From contig NZ_LN831058.1 in assembly GCF_001375495.1 (NCBI RefSeq), positions 1,446,768 to 1,510,767 on the forward strand: a stretch of 64,000 bases of DNA, given 5' to 3'. Below, in pieces: positions 1 through 9,410 of this stretch. The stretch's first letter is position 1. Every line of letters starts with the position of its first letter. The notes beneath the pieces were generated by a model, which worked only from the letters and a program-made list of their open reading frames with translations, had not been told where the DNA came from and ran no database searches. The translations under genes were made by a program, and so were the position numbers. The DNA is from Flaviflexus massiliensis. Its GTDB lineage: Bacteria; Actinomycetota; Actinomycetes; Actinomycetales; Actinomycetaceae.

Positions 1-512
1 GCAAGACCACCCTGTTGCGGATCATGGCAGGGGTCGAGGAACCTGACACCGGTGAGGTGAGGCCCGGGCACGGGCTCAAGCTCGGCTACTACGCTCAGGA
101 ACACGAAACGATCGACACGACAAAAACCGTGTACGAGAACATGCGGGCCTCCGCACCGGACCTGGACGACACCGAGGTCCGCAAGGTCCTGGGGTCTTTC
201 CTGTTCTCGGGGGATGATGCGAGCAAACCTGCCGGTGTCCTATCCGGTGGTGAGAAGACCCGCTTGGCTCTCGCGACACTTGTTGTCTCGGCAGCCAACG
301 TGCTCCTGCTTGATGAGCCCACGAACAACCTCGACCCTGCCTCCCGTGAAGAGATCCTCGGAGCACTGCGCACCTATGAAGGTGCCGTTGTGCTGGTGAG
401 TCACGATGAGGGGGCCGTCGAGGCACTCAACCCCGAACGCGTCCTGCTCCTACCGGATGGCGATGAGGACCTGTGGAGCGATGACTACCTGGAATTGATC
501 GCGCTCGCCTGA
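1..512 (+). CDS. ABC-F family ATP-binding protein (3' part only)
   Basis: The window opens inside the gene; the reading frame is already open at base 3. The visible 170 or so residues are the C-terminal half of an ABC ATPase: the end of a Walker A motif (KTTLLRIMAG), the signature LSGGE, a Walker B with the ABC-F type sequence LLLDEPTNNLD, and the switch histidine in VSHD. No membrane segment is seen. The family consists of soluble twin-ATPase proteins that act on the ribosome (translation factors or antibiotic-protection proteins), but which ABC-F subtype this is cannot be told from the fragment. The stop codon lies inside the 3' end of the convergent SURF1 gene (28-base overlap). Confidence 0.9.
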   Translation, partial: KTTLLRIMAGVEEPDTGEVRPGHGLKLGYYAQEHETIDTTKTVYENMRASAPDLDDTEVRKVLGSFLFSGDDASKPAGVLSGGEKTRLALATLVVSAANVLLLDEPTNNLDPASREEILGALRTYEGAVVLVSHDEGAVEALNPERVLLLPDGDEDLWSDDYLELIALA

Positions 513-1411
513 TCGAGGATCTCATCCTCGATTTCCTCATCGGTGCGCCCACGCCGGGAAGGCTTCTTCTTCGGTTCTGTCCTGCTGGTACTCAGCCCCA
601 GGTCCCTCAACTCTTCGTCCGTGAGGTCCAGTTCCCGCAGGTCAACCCCGTCTACCACCCACGTGTTTTCGGCTGCCTCACGGCGCGCCAGGATCGGGAC
701 GACCGCGAGCGCAGCCAGTGCAAAGAACCGCCACTCCCACGCATAAGCCAGGTGGGAGCCGAGTGATGTTGAGGGCTTGGGGTACGCCTGGGGTGCTCCA
801 GTTTCATGAGATCCTGGCTGGTCTGAGGAGAGTTCGATCCTGCCCTCGTAGACCGGGGCGAGATTTGTCACGGAGTTGGGAAGTGCGTCGATCACCTGGT
901 TGGGGTTGAGTGTGTAGAGGTAGCCGGGTGCGGGCTTACGATCATTGGGTTCTTCCGGTGGGCGGAGCCTGCCTTCGACGGTTACCGTACCGGCGGGTGG
1001 GAGTGGGACGTTTCCTTCACTCCCGTCGTCGCCGTCTGCTTGGAGGCGGGTGATCCAGCCGCGATCGACGATGATGGTGGTGTCGTGGCCGTCAACCTCG
1101 GTTTTCATGAGGGCAATGACCTGGTAGGCGGCTTGACCGCTCACTGAGCGCCCCCGCAGGAGCAGCTGACTGTCGGGAATGAATTCACCCGTCACTGTTG
1201 TTTCGTGCCATTCGTCGCTGCGGCTATCAAGTTCGCCGAGTGGAGCTGCTTCCTGGTCCCATGCGGTGTCGATCTGATTGGCGCGCGCAACTTTTTCTTC
1301 GTAGCGGCCATGCTGCCATTGCCCGAGGAACACGCAGGTAATGGAGGCGATGATCATGAGGATGATGAGCCCGATCCAGCGAGGGCTGGTGAGGAACGAG
1401 TATTTGCCCAT
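485..1411 (-). CDS. SURF1 family protein, cytochrome c oxidase assembly
   Basis: 308 residues. One N-terminal membrane helix (about residues 12-32, preceded by SPRWIG), a large extracytoplasmic domain, and a second membrane helix near residue 225 (FALAALAVVPILA), followed by a charged tail: the two-helix topology of SURF1/Shy1 proteins. The family helps insert heme A into cytochrome oxidase subunit I. This fits the heme A synthase gene ctaA found near 56 kb. The ATG overlaps the stop of the upstream DUF3099 gene by one base (TAATG), so the two are translationally coupled. The extended, Lys/Arg/Glu-rich C-terminus (about 50 residues) is common in actinobacterial members. Confidence 0.88.
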   Translation of the reverse strand: MGKYSFLTSPRWIGLIILMIIASITCVFLGQWQHGRYEEKVARANQIDTAWDQEAAPLGELDSRSDEWHETTVTGEFIPDSQLLLRGRSVSGQAAYQVIALMKTEVDGHDTTIIVDRGWITRLQADGDDGSEGNVPLPPAGTVTVEGRLRPPEEPNDRKPAPGYLYTLNPNQVIDALPNSVTNLAPVYEGRIELSSDQPGSHETGAPQAYPKPSTSLGSHLAYAWEWRFFALAALAVVPILARREAAENTWVVDGVDLRELDLTDEELRDLGLSTSRTEPKKKPSRRGRTDEEIEDEILDQASAINSR

Positions 1412-1728
1412 TACCGGAAAAACTCTCCCTCGTTCAGGTGGTGGGTCGCCTCATAGGTGGTGAGCTCGCCGTGGTTTTCGACGAGCCTGGGGGAGGGGCC
1501 GCGTTCCCGGCCAGCATTGGCGACGAGGACGGCGATTGCGGGGATGATGACTGCGCAGAGGCCGAGGATGATGCGGGCGGGCCAGTTCGGGATGAGGAGA
1601 ACGAGGATGAAACAGATGATGCGGAAGATCATGGACACGAGGTAGCGGCGGCTCCGCCCCTCAATGTCTTCGTTGAGTGCGCGCCGTACCGAGGTGACCG
1701 ATACGATCTTCGATGCGCGTTTTCCCAT
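1411..1728 (-). CDS. DUF3099 family small membrane protein
   Basis: 105 residues. The N-terminus has the DUF3099 pattern (VTSVRRALNEDI then RRYLVSMIFRIICF), followed by two hydrophobic segments at about residues 30-50 and 53-70, and a soluble tail. The family is conserved in actinobacteria and has no assigned function. It is transcribed with SURF1 (one-base overlap) and divergently from sixA, whose start is 57 bases away, so the promoters of both must lie in 1729-1785. Confidence 0.75.
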   Translation of the reverse strand: MGKRASKIVSVTSVRRALNEDIEGRSRRYLVSMIFRIICFILVLLIPNWPARIILGLCAVIIPAIAVLVANAGRERGPSPRLVENHGELTTYEATHHLNEGEFFR

Positions 1729-1785
1729 AGTCCCAGGTTACGCCACCTGGTGGAGCAACCAATATTCGCGGTTTACAGTGTTGCT

Positions 1786-2244
1786 ATGAAACTTGTACTC
1801 ATGCGCCATGCTCGCGCCAACGATGGATTGCCCGATAAGGCTCGCCGACTGAGCGATGAAGGGCGGGAACAGGCAAAGGACCGAGGCAGGCAGCTCGCCG
1901 ATACCGTATTCGATTCTGCTTACGTGTCAGATTCTGCCCGGACGAAGGAAACGTTCCGCCTCCTCCAGGTGGATGCCGACCGTATTGAGGAAATGCCGGA
2001 GCTCTACCTGGGCTCACATGAGACCGTTATCGAGCTCGTCAGGAATCTGTCCGAGGATGAGAAGATGGTGCTCATCGTCGGGCACGAACCAACGATCTCC
2101 GCAGCATCGGCGCTACTGGGTTCAACGTCCGCACGTGTCCACGAAGTCCGCACCGGAGTTTCCCCCTCAACAGCCATCGTTCTTGAATTCGATTCGTGGG
2201 ATGGCCCTGGCACCATCATCGACGTCATGAGGCCGCAGTCGTAA
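1786..2244 (+). CDS. sixA: SixA-type histidine phosphatase
   Basis: 152 residues. It begins MKLVLMRHARA, the phosphohistidine RHxxA signature at the very N-terminus, and contains the second catalytic histidine in IVGHEPTIS at about residue 97. Size and lack of other domains match SixA, which removes phosphate from histidine phosphotransfer domains; substrates in actinobacteria are unknown. An open frame runs upstream to 1438, but it crosses the antisense strand of DUF3099 and the RHA motif must be N-terminal, so the ATG at 1786 is chosen. No clear Shine-Dalgarno sequence is present; a TACAGT box at 1774-1779, seven bases before the ATG, would suit a leaderless mRNA. Confidence 0.85.
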   Translation: MKLVLMRHARANDGLPDKARRLSDEGREQAKDRGRQLADTVFDSAYVSDSARTKETFRLLQVDADRIEEMPELYLGSHETVIELVRNLSEDEKMVLIVGHEPTISAASALLGSTSARVHEVRTGVSPSTAIVLEFDSWDGPGTIIDVMRPQS

Positions 2245-2371
2245 AGACTGAGCTCCAGGGTTCTTCAGTTCAGTACCCACTCCTGCCTGACGAGCTCGGA
2301 AATGGAACGCTGACACCGGTGTCTGAAGTTCTCGGCCAATCTCCGTTCACTAAGGACCGTTAACGATGCGT

Positions 2372-2408
2372 AGAAGGCTGGTGGAGATTCTTTCTCCACC
2401 AGCCTTCT
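2372..2408. terminator. bidirectional intrinsic terminator between sixA and serB
   Basis: A perfect 16-bp inverted repeat (2372-2387 with 2393-2408) around a 5-base loop lies between the convergent ends of sixA and serB. Confidence 0.8.
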
Positions 2409-2451
2409 TGGATCTTGCTACCCGTCTCGAGTTGTTTCGAAGCGTGCGGGG

Positions 2452-3354
2452 TTATGCCCAGCCAAAGAGTGCGCCAACAGCATCGAGCCGGTTGAAGGAA
2501 ATGTTGGCATCTGCCTGTTCACGGACGATGGGCTTTGCCTGGAAGGCGATGCCAAGGCCGGAGATGCCGAGCATGTCGAGGTCGTTCGCCCCATCGCCGA
2601 CGCACACGGTGCGATCGAGCGGAACCCTGTACTTGTCGGCCCACGACGTTACCTTCTCGGCTTTCGTTTCCCGACCAATAACGGGACCAATCGTGCGGCC
2701 GGTTAGGACACCGTCGTTGATCTCGAGTTCGTTGGCGATCCACTGATCGATCGAGAGACGCTCCGCGAGCGGATCGAGGATCTTCGTGAAACCACCGGAG
2801 ACGAGTCCGAAACGGGCACCGCGATCGTGAGCGAGCTCGACGAGGCGCTCCGCGCCCGGGGTGGGCCGGATTTCGCGGGCAACGTGGTCGATGATGGTGG
2901 ACGGCAACCCCTCCAGGACAGCGACACGCAACGTGAGGGATTCTTCGAAGCTCAGTTCGCCCCTCATGGCCCTGTCCGTGACGGCCTTGACCTCGTCCTC
3001 CTTGTTGGCGCGGCGAGCAAGGAGCTCGATCGCTTCATCTTGGATGAAGGTGGAGTCGACGTCGGTGACGATGAGGGCGGGGCCGTGTTCGGCGAGGTCA
3101 CCCCATGTGAGTGCGGCGTCGATGCCGAGAGCGGTTGCGGGGGAGACAAGCTCCTCGTTCCAGCCCGCGAAGTCACCCGTGGCGGTACCCGTGAAGGTGG
3201 TGGCGGCAAAGCCGTCCACGGGAACCTCCGTGGCCGTCAGGTCACGCACTCGGCTGTCGAGGTAGCTGTGGGCATGGCGCAGGTAGGCGCCGGGCAAGGG
3301 GCGAGGGGACACGAGTCCGAGTCGAACCCTGTCCCCTCCGTTGGGATTCGTCAT
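2452..3354 (-). CDS. serB: phosphoserine phosphatase SerB
   Basis: 300 residues. HAD superfamily: motif I DVDST at about residue 97 (first Asp is the nucleophile), motif II VSGG, and motif [13 protein letters not shown]. The 90-residue N-terminal extension resembles the degenerate ACT-like region of actinobacterial SerB proteins. It converts O-phosphoserine to serine, the last step of serine synthesis. The ATG overlaps the glgC stop by four bases, so serB is the second gene of a glgC-serB unit, ended by the hairpin at 2372-2408. Confidence 0.93.
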   Translation of the reverse strand: MTNPNGGDRVRLGLVSPRPLPGAYLRHAHSYLDSRVRDLTATEVPVDGFAATTFTGTATGDFAGWNEELVSPATALGIDAALTWGDLAEHGPALIVTDVDSTFIQDEAIELLARRANKEDEVKAVTDRAMRGELSFEESLTLRVAVLEGLPSTIIDHVAREIRPTPGAERLVELAHDRGARFGLVSGGFTKILDPLAERLSIDQWIANELEINDGVLTGRTIGPVIGRETKAEKVTSWADKYRVPLDRTVCVGDGANDLDMLGISGLGIAFQAKPIVREQADANISFNRLDAVGALFGWA

Positions 3355-4595
3355 TTTTTCACGATACTGTTCTTCGGAACAACAACGATTCCGGATTCCG
3401 TTACGTGATATCCGCGTGCCATGTCCTCTTCGGGATCGATGCCTAGCTGGGCGCCTTCCTCGACGCGCACGTTCTTGTCAAGAATTGCTTTCGAGATCGT
3501 GGCATTACGGCCGATCTGGACGTTGTCGAACAGGATCGAGTTCCGTACCGACGACCAGGAGTTCACGCGCACGTGCGGGGACAGGACCGAGCCCATGACT
3601 TCACCACCGGAGATGATGACGCCGGGGGAGATGATCGAGTCGAGCGCGTGGCCGAGGCGTTCGTGGTGACCGTAGACGAACTTCGCGGGCGGCAGACCCG
3701 TGTAGCCGGTAAAGAGCGGCCACTTGTCGTTGTACAGGTTAAAGACGGGGGACACGGAGATGAGGTCCATGTTGGAGTCGTAGAACGCGTCGATCGTTCC
3801 CACGTCACGCCAATAGTTGCGGTCCTTATCGGTGGAACCGGGAACGTCGTTGAACGTGAAGTCGTAGAGACCGGCCTGCCCGGCTTCCACAAACTTCGGC
3901 ACGATCGAACCACCCATGTCGTGGGATGAGTCGTCATCCAACGCGTCGGCCTTGACGACGTCGATGAGCGCATCGGTGTTGAACACGTAGTTGCCCATGG
4001 AGGCGAGAACTTCGTTCGGGGAGTCCTTCAGACCAACAGCATCCTTGGGCTTCTCCAGGAATGCGCGCATCTTGACCGGGTTGTCCGGGTCCGCATCGAT
4101 CACACCGAACTGGTCAGCAAGCTCGATGGGCTGCCTGATACCGGCTACGGTCATCGGAAATCCCGAATCAATGTGGGACTCGACCATCTGCGAGAAGTCC
4201 ATGCGGAAAATATTGTCCGCACCAGTGATGACCACAATGTCGGGCCGCTCATCCTCAATCGTGTTGAGCGACTGGTAGACGGCGTCTGCAGAACCGAGGA
4301 ACCAGTTCTTACCCTTGCGCTGCTGGGCAGGCACCGGAGCGACATAATTGTCGAGCATGGTAGACATGCGCCACGTCTTGGAAATGTGGCGGTCAAGGGA
4401 GTGGGACTTGTACTGCGTGAGGACAACAACCTTCAAGTACCCCGAGTTCACGAGGTTTGACAGCGAGAAGTCGATCAGTCGGTAGATGCCTCCGAAGGGA
4501 ACGGCCGGTTTGGCGCGCTCGGCAGTGAGCGGCATCAGGCGTTTTCCTTCCCCACCGGCGAGGACAATGGCGAGGACACGGGGATTAGATCTCAT
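3351..4595 (-). CDS. glgC: glucose-1-phosphate adenylyltransferase GlgC
   Basis: 414 residues. The N-terminal nucleotidyltransferase motif [13 protein letters not shown] is followed by the KPAVPFGG phosphate/activator-site sequence, then a C-terminal left-handed beta-helix region. It makes ADP-glucose from glucose-1-phosphate and ATP, the committing step of bacterial glycogen synthesis. The frame is open 12 codons further upstream, but the ATG at 4595 ([15 protein letters not shown]) places the motif at the usual distance. It is transcribed divergently from glgA, with a shared promoter region at 4596-4706, and is coupled to serB. Confidence 0.94.
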   Translation of the reverse strand: MRSNPRVLAIVLAGGEGKRLMPLTAERAKPAVPFGGIYRLIDFSLSNLVNSGYLKVVVLTQYKSHSLDRHISKTWRMSTMLDNYVAPVPAQQRKGKNWFLGSADAVYQSLNTIEDERPDIVVITGADNIFRMDFSQMVESHIDSGFPMTVAGIRQPIELADQFGVIDADPDNPVKMRAFLEKPKDAVGLKDSPNEVLASMGNYVFNTDALIDVVKADALDDDSSHDMGGSIVPKFVEAGQAGLYDFTFNDVPGSTDKDRNYWRDVGTIDAFYDSNMDLISVSPVFNLYNDKWPLFTGYTGLPPAKFVYGHHERLGHALDSIISPGVIISGGEVMGSVLSPHVRVNSWSSVRNSILFDNVQIGRNATISKAILDKNVRVEEGAQLGIDPEEDMARGYHVTESGIVVVPKNSIVKK

Positions 4596-4706
4596 GACGA
4601 CAACTATACCCAAGACCGTGACCGGGACCACCGAGTTTGCAGAAATTCTCCACTTCCGTGGGTACGATAAAGGAAGGAAACGTCACGACATTGAAAGGGA
4701 GTTCCC

Positions 4707-5921
4707 ATGAGGGTTGATTTACTAACACGCGAATACCCACCCAATATTTACGGTGGTGCCGGTGTCCACGTTGCGGAACTGTCAAAAGTCCTAGCCGATC
4801 ATGCCGACGTGCACGTCCACGCCTTCGACGGCCCCCGCGACGGCAACCCGGTTCCCGGTGTCACCGTCACGGGATACGACTACCTGGACGGTCTCGAAGG
4901 CAACGATGCCATTAAGACGTTCGGGGTCGATCTGCAGATGGTTGCCGGCGTCGAGGGCGCAGACCTGGTCCACTCCCACACCTGGTACGCGAACCTCGCC
5001 GGCCACCTGTCGGGACTCATGTACTCGATTCCTCACATCATCTCCGCCCACTCGCTCGAACCGCTCCGCCCCTGGAAGCGGGAACAGCTCGGTGGCGGCT
5101 ACGAGCTCTCCGCCTTCGCGGAAAAGACCGCGTACGAAGGAGCCGCTGGCCTCGTCGCGGTGTCGCGCGCCATGCGAGAAGATATTCTGCGCAGCTACCC
5201 GAAGGTTGACGAATCCAAGGTGGAGGTCATCCACAACGGCATCGACCTGGATGCGTGGAAGCGTCCCGAGTCCCTCGATGAAGCCGAGGCCTACTTCCGT
5301 TCCTACGGGCTCGACCCCGACCGTCCCACAATTATCTTCGTTGGTCGCATTACCCGGCAGAAGGGCGTCCCGCATTTCCTGCGTGCCGTCGCCCAGCTCC
5401 CTCGTGACATCCAGGTCATTCTCTGTGCCGGTAAGCCCGACACCGTCGAGATCGCGAACGAAGTCCGCGGGCTCGTCGAGGACCTTCAGAAGGAACGCGA
5501 CGGCATTGTCTGGATTGAAGAGCACCTCCCGCACGACAAGATGGTGTTCCTTCAATCTATGTCCACCACTTTCGTCACCCCCTCCGTCTACGAGCCTCTC
5601 GGGATCGTCAACCTTGAGGCCATGGCGTGCGGCCTGCCCGTCGTGGGCTCCGATACCGGAGGCATTCCCGACTGCATCGTTCACAACGAGACCGGACTCC
5701 TCGTTCCCATCGACCAGGTTGATGACGGGACCGGAACCCCGAAGGATTCGACGCAGTTCGAAGCTGACCTTGCCTCAGCCCTCGTCGAGGTCTGCGCCGA
5801 TCCCGAACGCGCCGCAGCGATGGGTAAGGTCGGCCGTAAGCGTGTCGAAGAGCAATTCTCGTGGGATTCCATTGCGGTGAAGACGATGGACTTCTATCGC
5901 AGGGTCCTCGACCGCTTCTGA
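4707..5921 (+). CDS. glgA: actinobacterial GT4-type glycogen synthase / maltose-1-phosphate synthase
   Basis: 404 residues. GT-B fold glycosyltransferase family 4: N-terminal REYPPNIYGGAGVHV loop, GRITRQKGVPHFL in the C-terminal domain, and the EPLGIVNLEAMACGLPVV donor-binding motif. This is the short actinobacterial form, not the 480-residue GT5 GlgA of E. coli. The mycobacterial protein of this type (Rv1212c, GlgM) joins ADP-glucose and glucose-1-phosphate to form maltose-1-phosphate, so that activity is at least as likely here as direct glycogen elongation. The position opposite glgC supports ADP-glucose as donor. A good Shine-Dalgarno (AAAGGGAG) precedes the ATG. Confidence 0.9.
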   Translation: MRVDLLTREYPPNIYGGAGVHVAELSKVLADHADVHVHAFDGPRDGNPVPGVTVTGYDYLDGLEGNDAIKTFGVDLQMVAGVEGADLVHSHTWYANLAGHLSGLMYSIPHIISAHSLEPLRPWKREQLGGGYELSAFAEKTAYEGAAGLVAVSRAMREDILRSYPKVDESKVEVIHNGIDLDAWKRPESLDEAEAYFRSYGLDPDRPTIIFVGRITRQKGVPHFLRAVAQLPRDIQVILCAGKPDTVEIANEVRGLVEDLQKERDGIVWIEEHLPHDKMVFLQSMSTTFVTPSVYEPLGIVNLEAMACGLPVVGSDTGGIPDCIVHNETGLLVPIDQVDDGTGTPKDSTQFEADLASALVEVCADPERAAAMGKVGRKRVEEQFSWDSIAVKTMDFYRRVLDRF

Positions 5922-5940
5922 GTGGACTAAACTGGGATAT

Positions 5941-6729
5941 ATGGGAGATGTTCTAGAACTTCAGCAGGTATCGGTGCGGCGCGGAAGCCGCAATATTGTC
6001 GACCGTGTCGACTGGTCCGTGAACGAGGGTGAACGCTGGGTCATTCTCGGCCCCAACGGGGCCGGGAAAACCTCCCTCATTCAGCTTGCTGGAGCCCGCC
6101 TCTTCCCGACCGTGGGAACCGCGACCATCCTTGGTGAGAAGGTCGGCAAGGCCAACGCAGCCGAGCTTCACCCTCTTATCGGCCTCGCATCCTCCGCACT
6201 CGATGCGCGGATCCCGGGATCGGAACACCTCCACGACGTGGTCCGGACCGGCGCCTACGGAGTGACGGCCCACTGGCGGGAGCAGTACGACGAGGAAGAC
6301 GACCAGCGTGCGCGCGGACTCCTTGCGACCATGGGCGTCGGTGAACTCGCCGACCGAACGTTTGCGTCGATCTCTTCTGGGGAAAAGAAGCGTGTGGGCA
6401 TTGCTCGTGCGCTCATGCCCGATCCGGAAATCCTGCTCCTCGACGAGCCTGCCTCCGGTCTCGATTTGGGCGGACGTGAGGAACTCATGGGATCGTTGCG
6501 AACCCTGTCCTCCGATCCCGCAGCGCCGTCCATGATCCTCGTGACCCACCACGTGGAAGAGATTCCTGCGGGCTTCACCCACGTTCTGCTCATGAAGGAC
6601 GGATCCGTTCTTGACAGCGGCGAGATCGATGACGTGTTGACGAGTGAGAACCTATCGGAATGCTTCGGTATCAAACTTGGTGTTGAAAAAACTGGGGACC
6701 GCTACACGGCCCGTGCGACGTTGAACTGA
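5941..6729 (+). CDS. stand-alone ABC transporter ATP-binding protein
   Basis: 262 residues, one ATPase domain: Walker A GPNGAGKTS at about 38-46, a divergent signature ISSGEKKRVGIARAL, Walker B LLLDEPASGLDLGG and H-loop VTHHVEE. No permease gene lies beside it: the neighbours are glgA (19 bases upstream, probably the same transcript) and nfeD. It resembles the YlmA/ModF-like group of soluble ABC ATPases whose partners are unknown. The substrate cannot be assigned. Confidence 0.85.
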   Translation: MGDVLELQQVSVRRGSRNIVDRVDWSVNEGERWVILGPNGAGKTSLIQLAGARLFPTVGTATILGEKVGKANAAELHPLIGLASSALDARIPGSEHLHDVVRTGAYGVTAHWREQYDEEDDQRARGLLATMGVGELADRTFASISSGEKKRVGIARALMPDPEILLLDEPASGLDLGGREELMGSLRTLSSDPAAPSMILVTHHVEEIPAGFTHVLLMKDGSVLDSGEIDDVLTSENLSECFGIKLGVEKTGDRYTARATLN

Positions 6730-6787
6730 GCTTGGCCTCACAGCCGCGCCCTATACTGGTAACTGAGTCACAACATGAGGAGTACAT

Positions 6788-7210
6788 ATGGGCTGGATGG
6801 CTTGGCTAATCATCGCAATCGTCTTGGGAATTATCGAGATGTTGACGGTCGAGTTCACCTTCCTCATGTTGGCTGGTGGCGCACTAGCCGCGGCAGCCGC
6901 CGCGGGCTTCACCGATAACCTGGCTGTCCAGGTTATTACCTTCGCAGTCGTTGCCGTCATCCTCCTGTTGACGGTACGACCCTGGGCACGGAACCACATT
7001 TACCAATCCAGCCCCGAAACCAGAACCAATTCTCATGCCCTCCTCGGACGGCAGGCAGAAGCGATCAGTGACGTGACGGCCCGTGGCGGCCGTATCAAGC
7101 TTGGTGGTGAAGTGTGGTCGGCCAGAACGGCAGGCGACATCATCCCCTCCGGTGCTCTGGTCGTTGTTAACCACATCGACGGCGCAACCGCGATCGTCAG
7201 CCCAAGGTAA
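6788..7210 (+). CDS. NfeD family membrane protein
   Basis: 140 residues. Two or three N-terminal hydrophobic segments (about 5-20, 25-45 and 47-65) and a C-terminal OB-fold-like domain (GRQAEAISDVTARGGRIKLGGE) give the short NfeD1b architecture. These proteins are almost always encoded beside an SPFH/stomatin gene and work with it in membrane organisation. The SPFH gene starts six bases downstream. The ATG has an upstream GAGGAG-type ribosome-binding site (ATGAGGAGTACAT). Confidence 0.87.
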   Translation: MGWMAWLIIAIVLGIIEMLTVEFTFLMLAGGALAAAAAAGFTDNLAVQVITFAVVAVILLLTVRPWARNHIYQSSPETRTNSHALLGRQAEAISDVTARGGRIKLGGEVWSARTAGDIIPSGALVVVNHIDGATAIVSPR

Positions 7211-7216
7211 GGAATC

Positions 7217-8368
7217 ATGTTAGAAGACACGTCACCGGGCCAGATTATTCTCTGGATCCTCCTACTTGTTCTCGTTGTCTTTATTGCAGCGGCCCTCTTC
7301 AAGTCCGTCCGCATCGTCTCTCAGGGTGAGGCACAGATTGTGGAACGACTGGGCAAGTACCATCGCACACTCACCCCGGGTATGCACTTCCTCGTCCCCT
7401 TCATCGACCAGATCCGCCAGCGCGTCGACCTTCGTGAACAGGTTGTGCCCTTCCCTCCGCAGCCCGTTATCACCTCCGACAACATCGTTGTCAACATCGA
7501 CACCGTCATCTACTACCAGGTGACCGGGCCCGAGGCAGCGACCTACGAGATCGCCAACCCCATGGCCGGTATCGAACAGCTCGCAGTCACAACCCTGCGT
7601 AACATCATTGGTTCGATGGACATGGAGCAGGCGCTCACCGGACGTGACCAGATTAACGGACAGCTCCGCGGAGTGCTCGATGAGGCGACGGGACGCTGGG
7701 GCATCCGCGTCAACCGTGTCGAGCTCAAGGCTATCGACCCGCCCGCAACCGTCCAGTCGGCCATGGAGCAGCAGATGAAGGCGGAACGTGACCGCCGTGC
7801 AGCAATCCTCACCGCTGAAGGTATCAAGCAGTCCGCGATCCTGACCGCCGAGGGTGAAAAGCAGTCCGCGATCCTCACGGCCGAAGGAGACGCTCAGTCA
7901 ACGATCCTCCGCGCCCAGGGTGAATCCCGAGCCATCCTCCAGGTCTTCGACGCTATCCATCGTGGCAACGCAGATCCGAAGCTACTCGCATACGAGTACA
8001 TTCAGATGCTGCCGAAGATCGCTGACTCGGAGTCGTCGAAGATGTGGATCATTCCGACCGAACTCACCGAGGCACTCAACGCAGTCACCACCGGTTTCGG
8101 TGGCACCCCGAAGACCCCGGTCGCGGGCGATTCGGATGAGCAGCCCAAGGTTGATTTCGGTCACGGTGACGAGGACGTGGCTGATGCCCTGCTCAACACG
8201 TCCCTCCCGGACATTGACGATGCCCTCGCGGCCGCGAAGGGGGAGGCTGCCCGCGCAACCGACGAGGCCTCCGAAGCTGGGGAGCACTCGGGTCGCCGTG
8301 CACGTCGTAGCGACACGGCTGGACAGGACCCGGATCGTCCGCACCGTGACGAGAACGACCAGCAGTAA
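7217..8368 (+). CDS. SPFH/Band 7 (stomatin-like) protein
   Basis: 383 residues. One N-terminal membrane helix (about 10-30), the Band 7 domain (VSQGEAQIVERLGKYHRTL through the PPATVQSAMEQQMKAERDRRA segment), then a coiled-coil with three near-identical 10-residue units (SAILTAEGxK) at about 195-230, which is typical of stomatin and QmcA. The last 80 residues are acidic and low in complexity. It forms oligomers at the cytoplasmic membrane together with NfeD; the usual partners are membrane proteases, none of which is here. The operon ends at the hairpin 8410-8437. Confidence 0.9.
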   Translation: MLEDTSPGQIILWILLLVLVVFIAAALFKSVRIVSQGEAQIVERLGKYHRTLTPGMHFLVPFIDQIRQRVDLREQVVPFPPQPVITSDNIVVNIDTVIYYQVTGPEAATYEIANPMAGIEQLAVTTLRNIIGSMDMEQALTGRDQINGQLRGVLDEATGRWGIRVNRVELKAIDPPATVQSAMEQQMKAERDRRAAILTAEGIKQSAILTAEGEKQSAILTAEGDAQSTILRAQGESRAILQVFDAIHRGNADPKLLAYEYIQMLPKIADSESSKMWIIPTELTEALNAVTTGFGGTPKTPVAGDSDEQPKVDFGHGDEDVADALLNTSLPDIDDALAAAKGEAARATDEASEAGEHSGRRARRSDTAGQDPDRPHRDENDQQ

Positions 8369-8409
8369 GACGAAGAAATGTTTCTAGGGTAGCGACCTGG
8401 GTGCAACAA

Positions 8410-8437
8410 TTGAGGGCGGCAATCATGCCGCCCTCAA
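8410..8437 (+). terminator. terminator after the nfeD-SPFH operon
   Basis: A perfect 12-bp stem (8410-8421 with 8426-8437) with a 4-base loop is followed by a short pyrimidine-rich stretch, CTCTTTCC. The next gene starts only 20 bases further on. Confidence 0.75.
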
Positions 8438-8456
8438 CTCTTTCCGGAAGGACATC

Positions 8457-9302
8457 GTGTACGTCGAGCTCTCTGGACCTGATGAACGTTTGCAGGACTA
8501 CACCTCCCTGACCGACGTGGCGCTACGCAAGAAACTGGAGACAGAACGGGGCCTGTACCTCGCCGAATCCACGAATGTTGTCATGCGAGCCATCCAGGCC
8601 GGCCACAAGCCTCGCTCTTTCCTCACCGCGCCCAAGTGGATTCCGACCCTCGAACCGTGGATCGAGCAGGCCTGCGGAAGCCTTGATGGGGGAGAGACGC
8701 CCGTTTATCTTGCCGGGGAGGACGTGCTCGAACAGATCACGGGATTCCATCTGCACCGCGGAGCTCTCGCCGCCATGCACCGCCCTGCGCTACCCCAGGT
8801 CGCCGACATTGTTAAGGACGCGAAGGTTGTTGCCGTTATTGAAGATCTCGTTGACCACACGAATGTTGGTGCGATCTTCCGCTCGTGCGCAGCCCTTGGC
8901 GTCGATGCAGTCCTCGTCAGCCCAGGGTGCGCCGACCCGCTCTACCGCAGATCGGTGCGCGTCTCGATGGGCACCGTCTTTCAAGTGCCGTGGACACGGC
9001 TCGAATCGTGGCAGGACCTGGAAGTCATGGTTGGGCAGGGGTGGAAGGTAGCCGCCCTCGCGCTGACCGAGGAGTCCGTTTCCCTCGCGGAATTCACTAA
9101 CTCTCTGGAGCCCGATGATCGAGTCGCGCTCCTGTTCGGAACCGAGGGGCACGGACTGTCGAAGTGGGCGCTTCGCGCCGCAACCCACACGGTCAGGATT
9201 CCCATGGCGGGTGGTGTGGACTCACTCAACGTCGCCGCAGCGTCAGCGGTAGCAAGCTATGCGGTCACCCAAGGATTGCACGGGGATCACAGGTCATCCT
9301 GA
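8457..9302 (+). CDS. TrmH/SpoU family RNA 2'-O-methyltransferase
   Basis: 281 residues. The three SPOUT motifs are visible: motif 1 DHTNVGAIFRSCAALGVD, motif 2 LLFGTEGHGLS and motif 3 IPMAGGVDSLNVAAASAVA, the trefoil-knot SAM site. An N-terminal RNA-binding substrate domain of about 110 residues precedes them. Whether rRNA or tRNA is the target cannot be told from sequence. The start is a GTG with a GGAAGGA ribosome-binding site just before it. Confidence 0.9.
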   Translation: MYVELSGPDERLQDYTSLTDVALRKKLETERGLYLAESTNVVMRAIQAGHKPRSFLTAPKWIPTLEPWIEQACGSLDGGETPVYLAGEDVLEQITGFHLHRGALAAMHRPALPQVADIVKDAKVVAVIEDLVDHTNVGAIFRSCAALGVDAVLVSPGCADPLYRRSVRVSMGTVFQVPWTRLESWQDLEVMVGQGWKVAALALTEESVSLAEFTNSLEPDDRVALLFGTEGHGLSKWALRAATHTVRIPMAGGVDSLNVAAASAVASYAVTQGLHGDHRSS

Positions 9303-9360
9303 CCCAAAAATGTTGCTTGTCACTGCTCACTCGATCGATATCGCGAAGGTCACAGTGATT

Positions 9361-9376
9361 ACCGGTTATAACCGGT
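9361..9376. promoter_or_regulatory. perfect 16-bp palindrome, probable operator
   Basis: ACCGGTTATAACCGGT reads the same on both strands and lies 34 bases before the start of the XRE-type regulator. Its position and symmetry suit autoregulation by that protein, but no binding evidence is available. Confidence 0.55.
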
Positions 9377-9410
9377 TGCTCGAGCACCCTCTTCGTGGTG
9401 GGTTTAATGT

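Noticed and set aside
1438-1785. Upstream extension of the SixA frame
   Set aside because: Covers the antisense of DUF3099, is acidic low complexity, and would displace the N-terminal RHA motif.
4791-5684. 297-residue minus-strand ORF
   Set aside because: Antisense to glgA, which has clear motifs.
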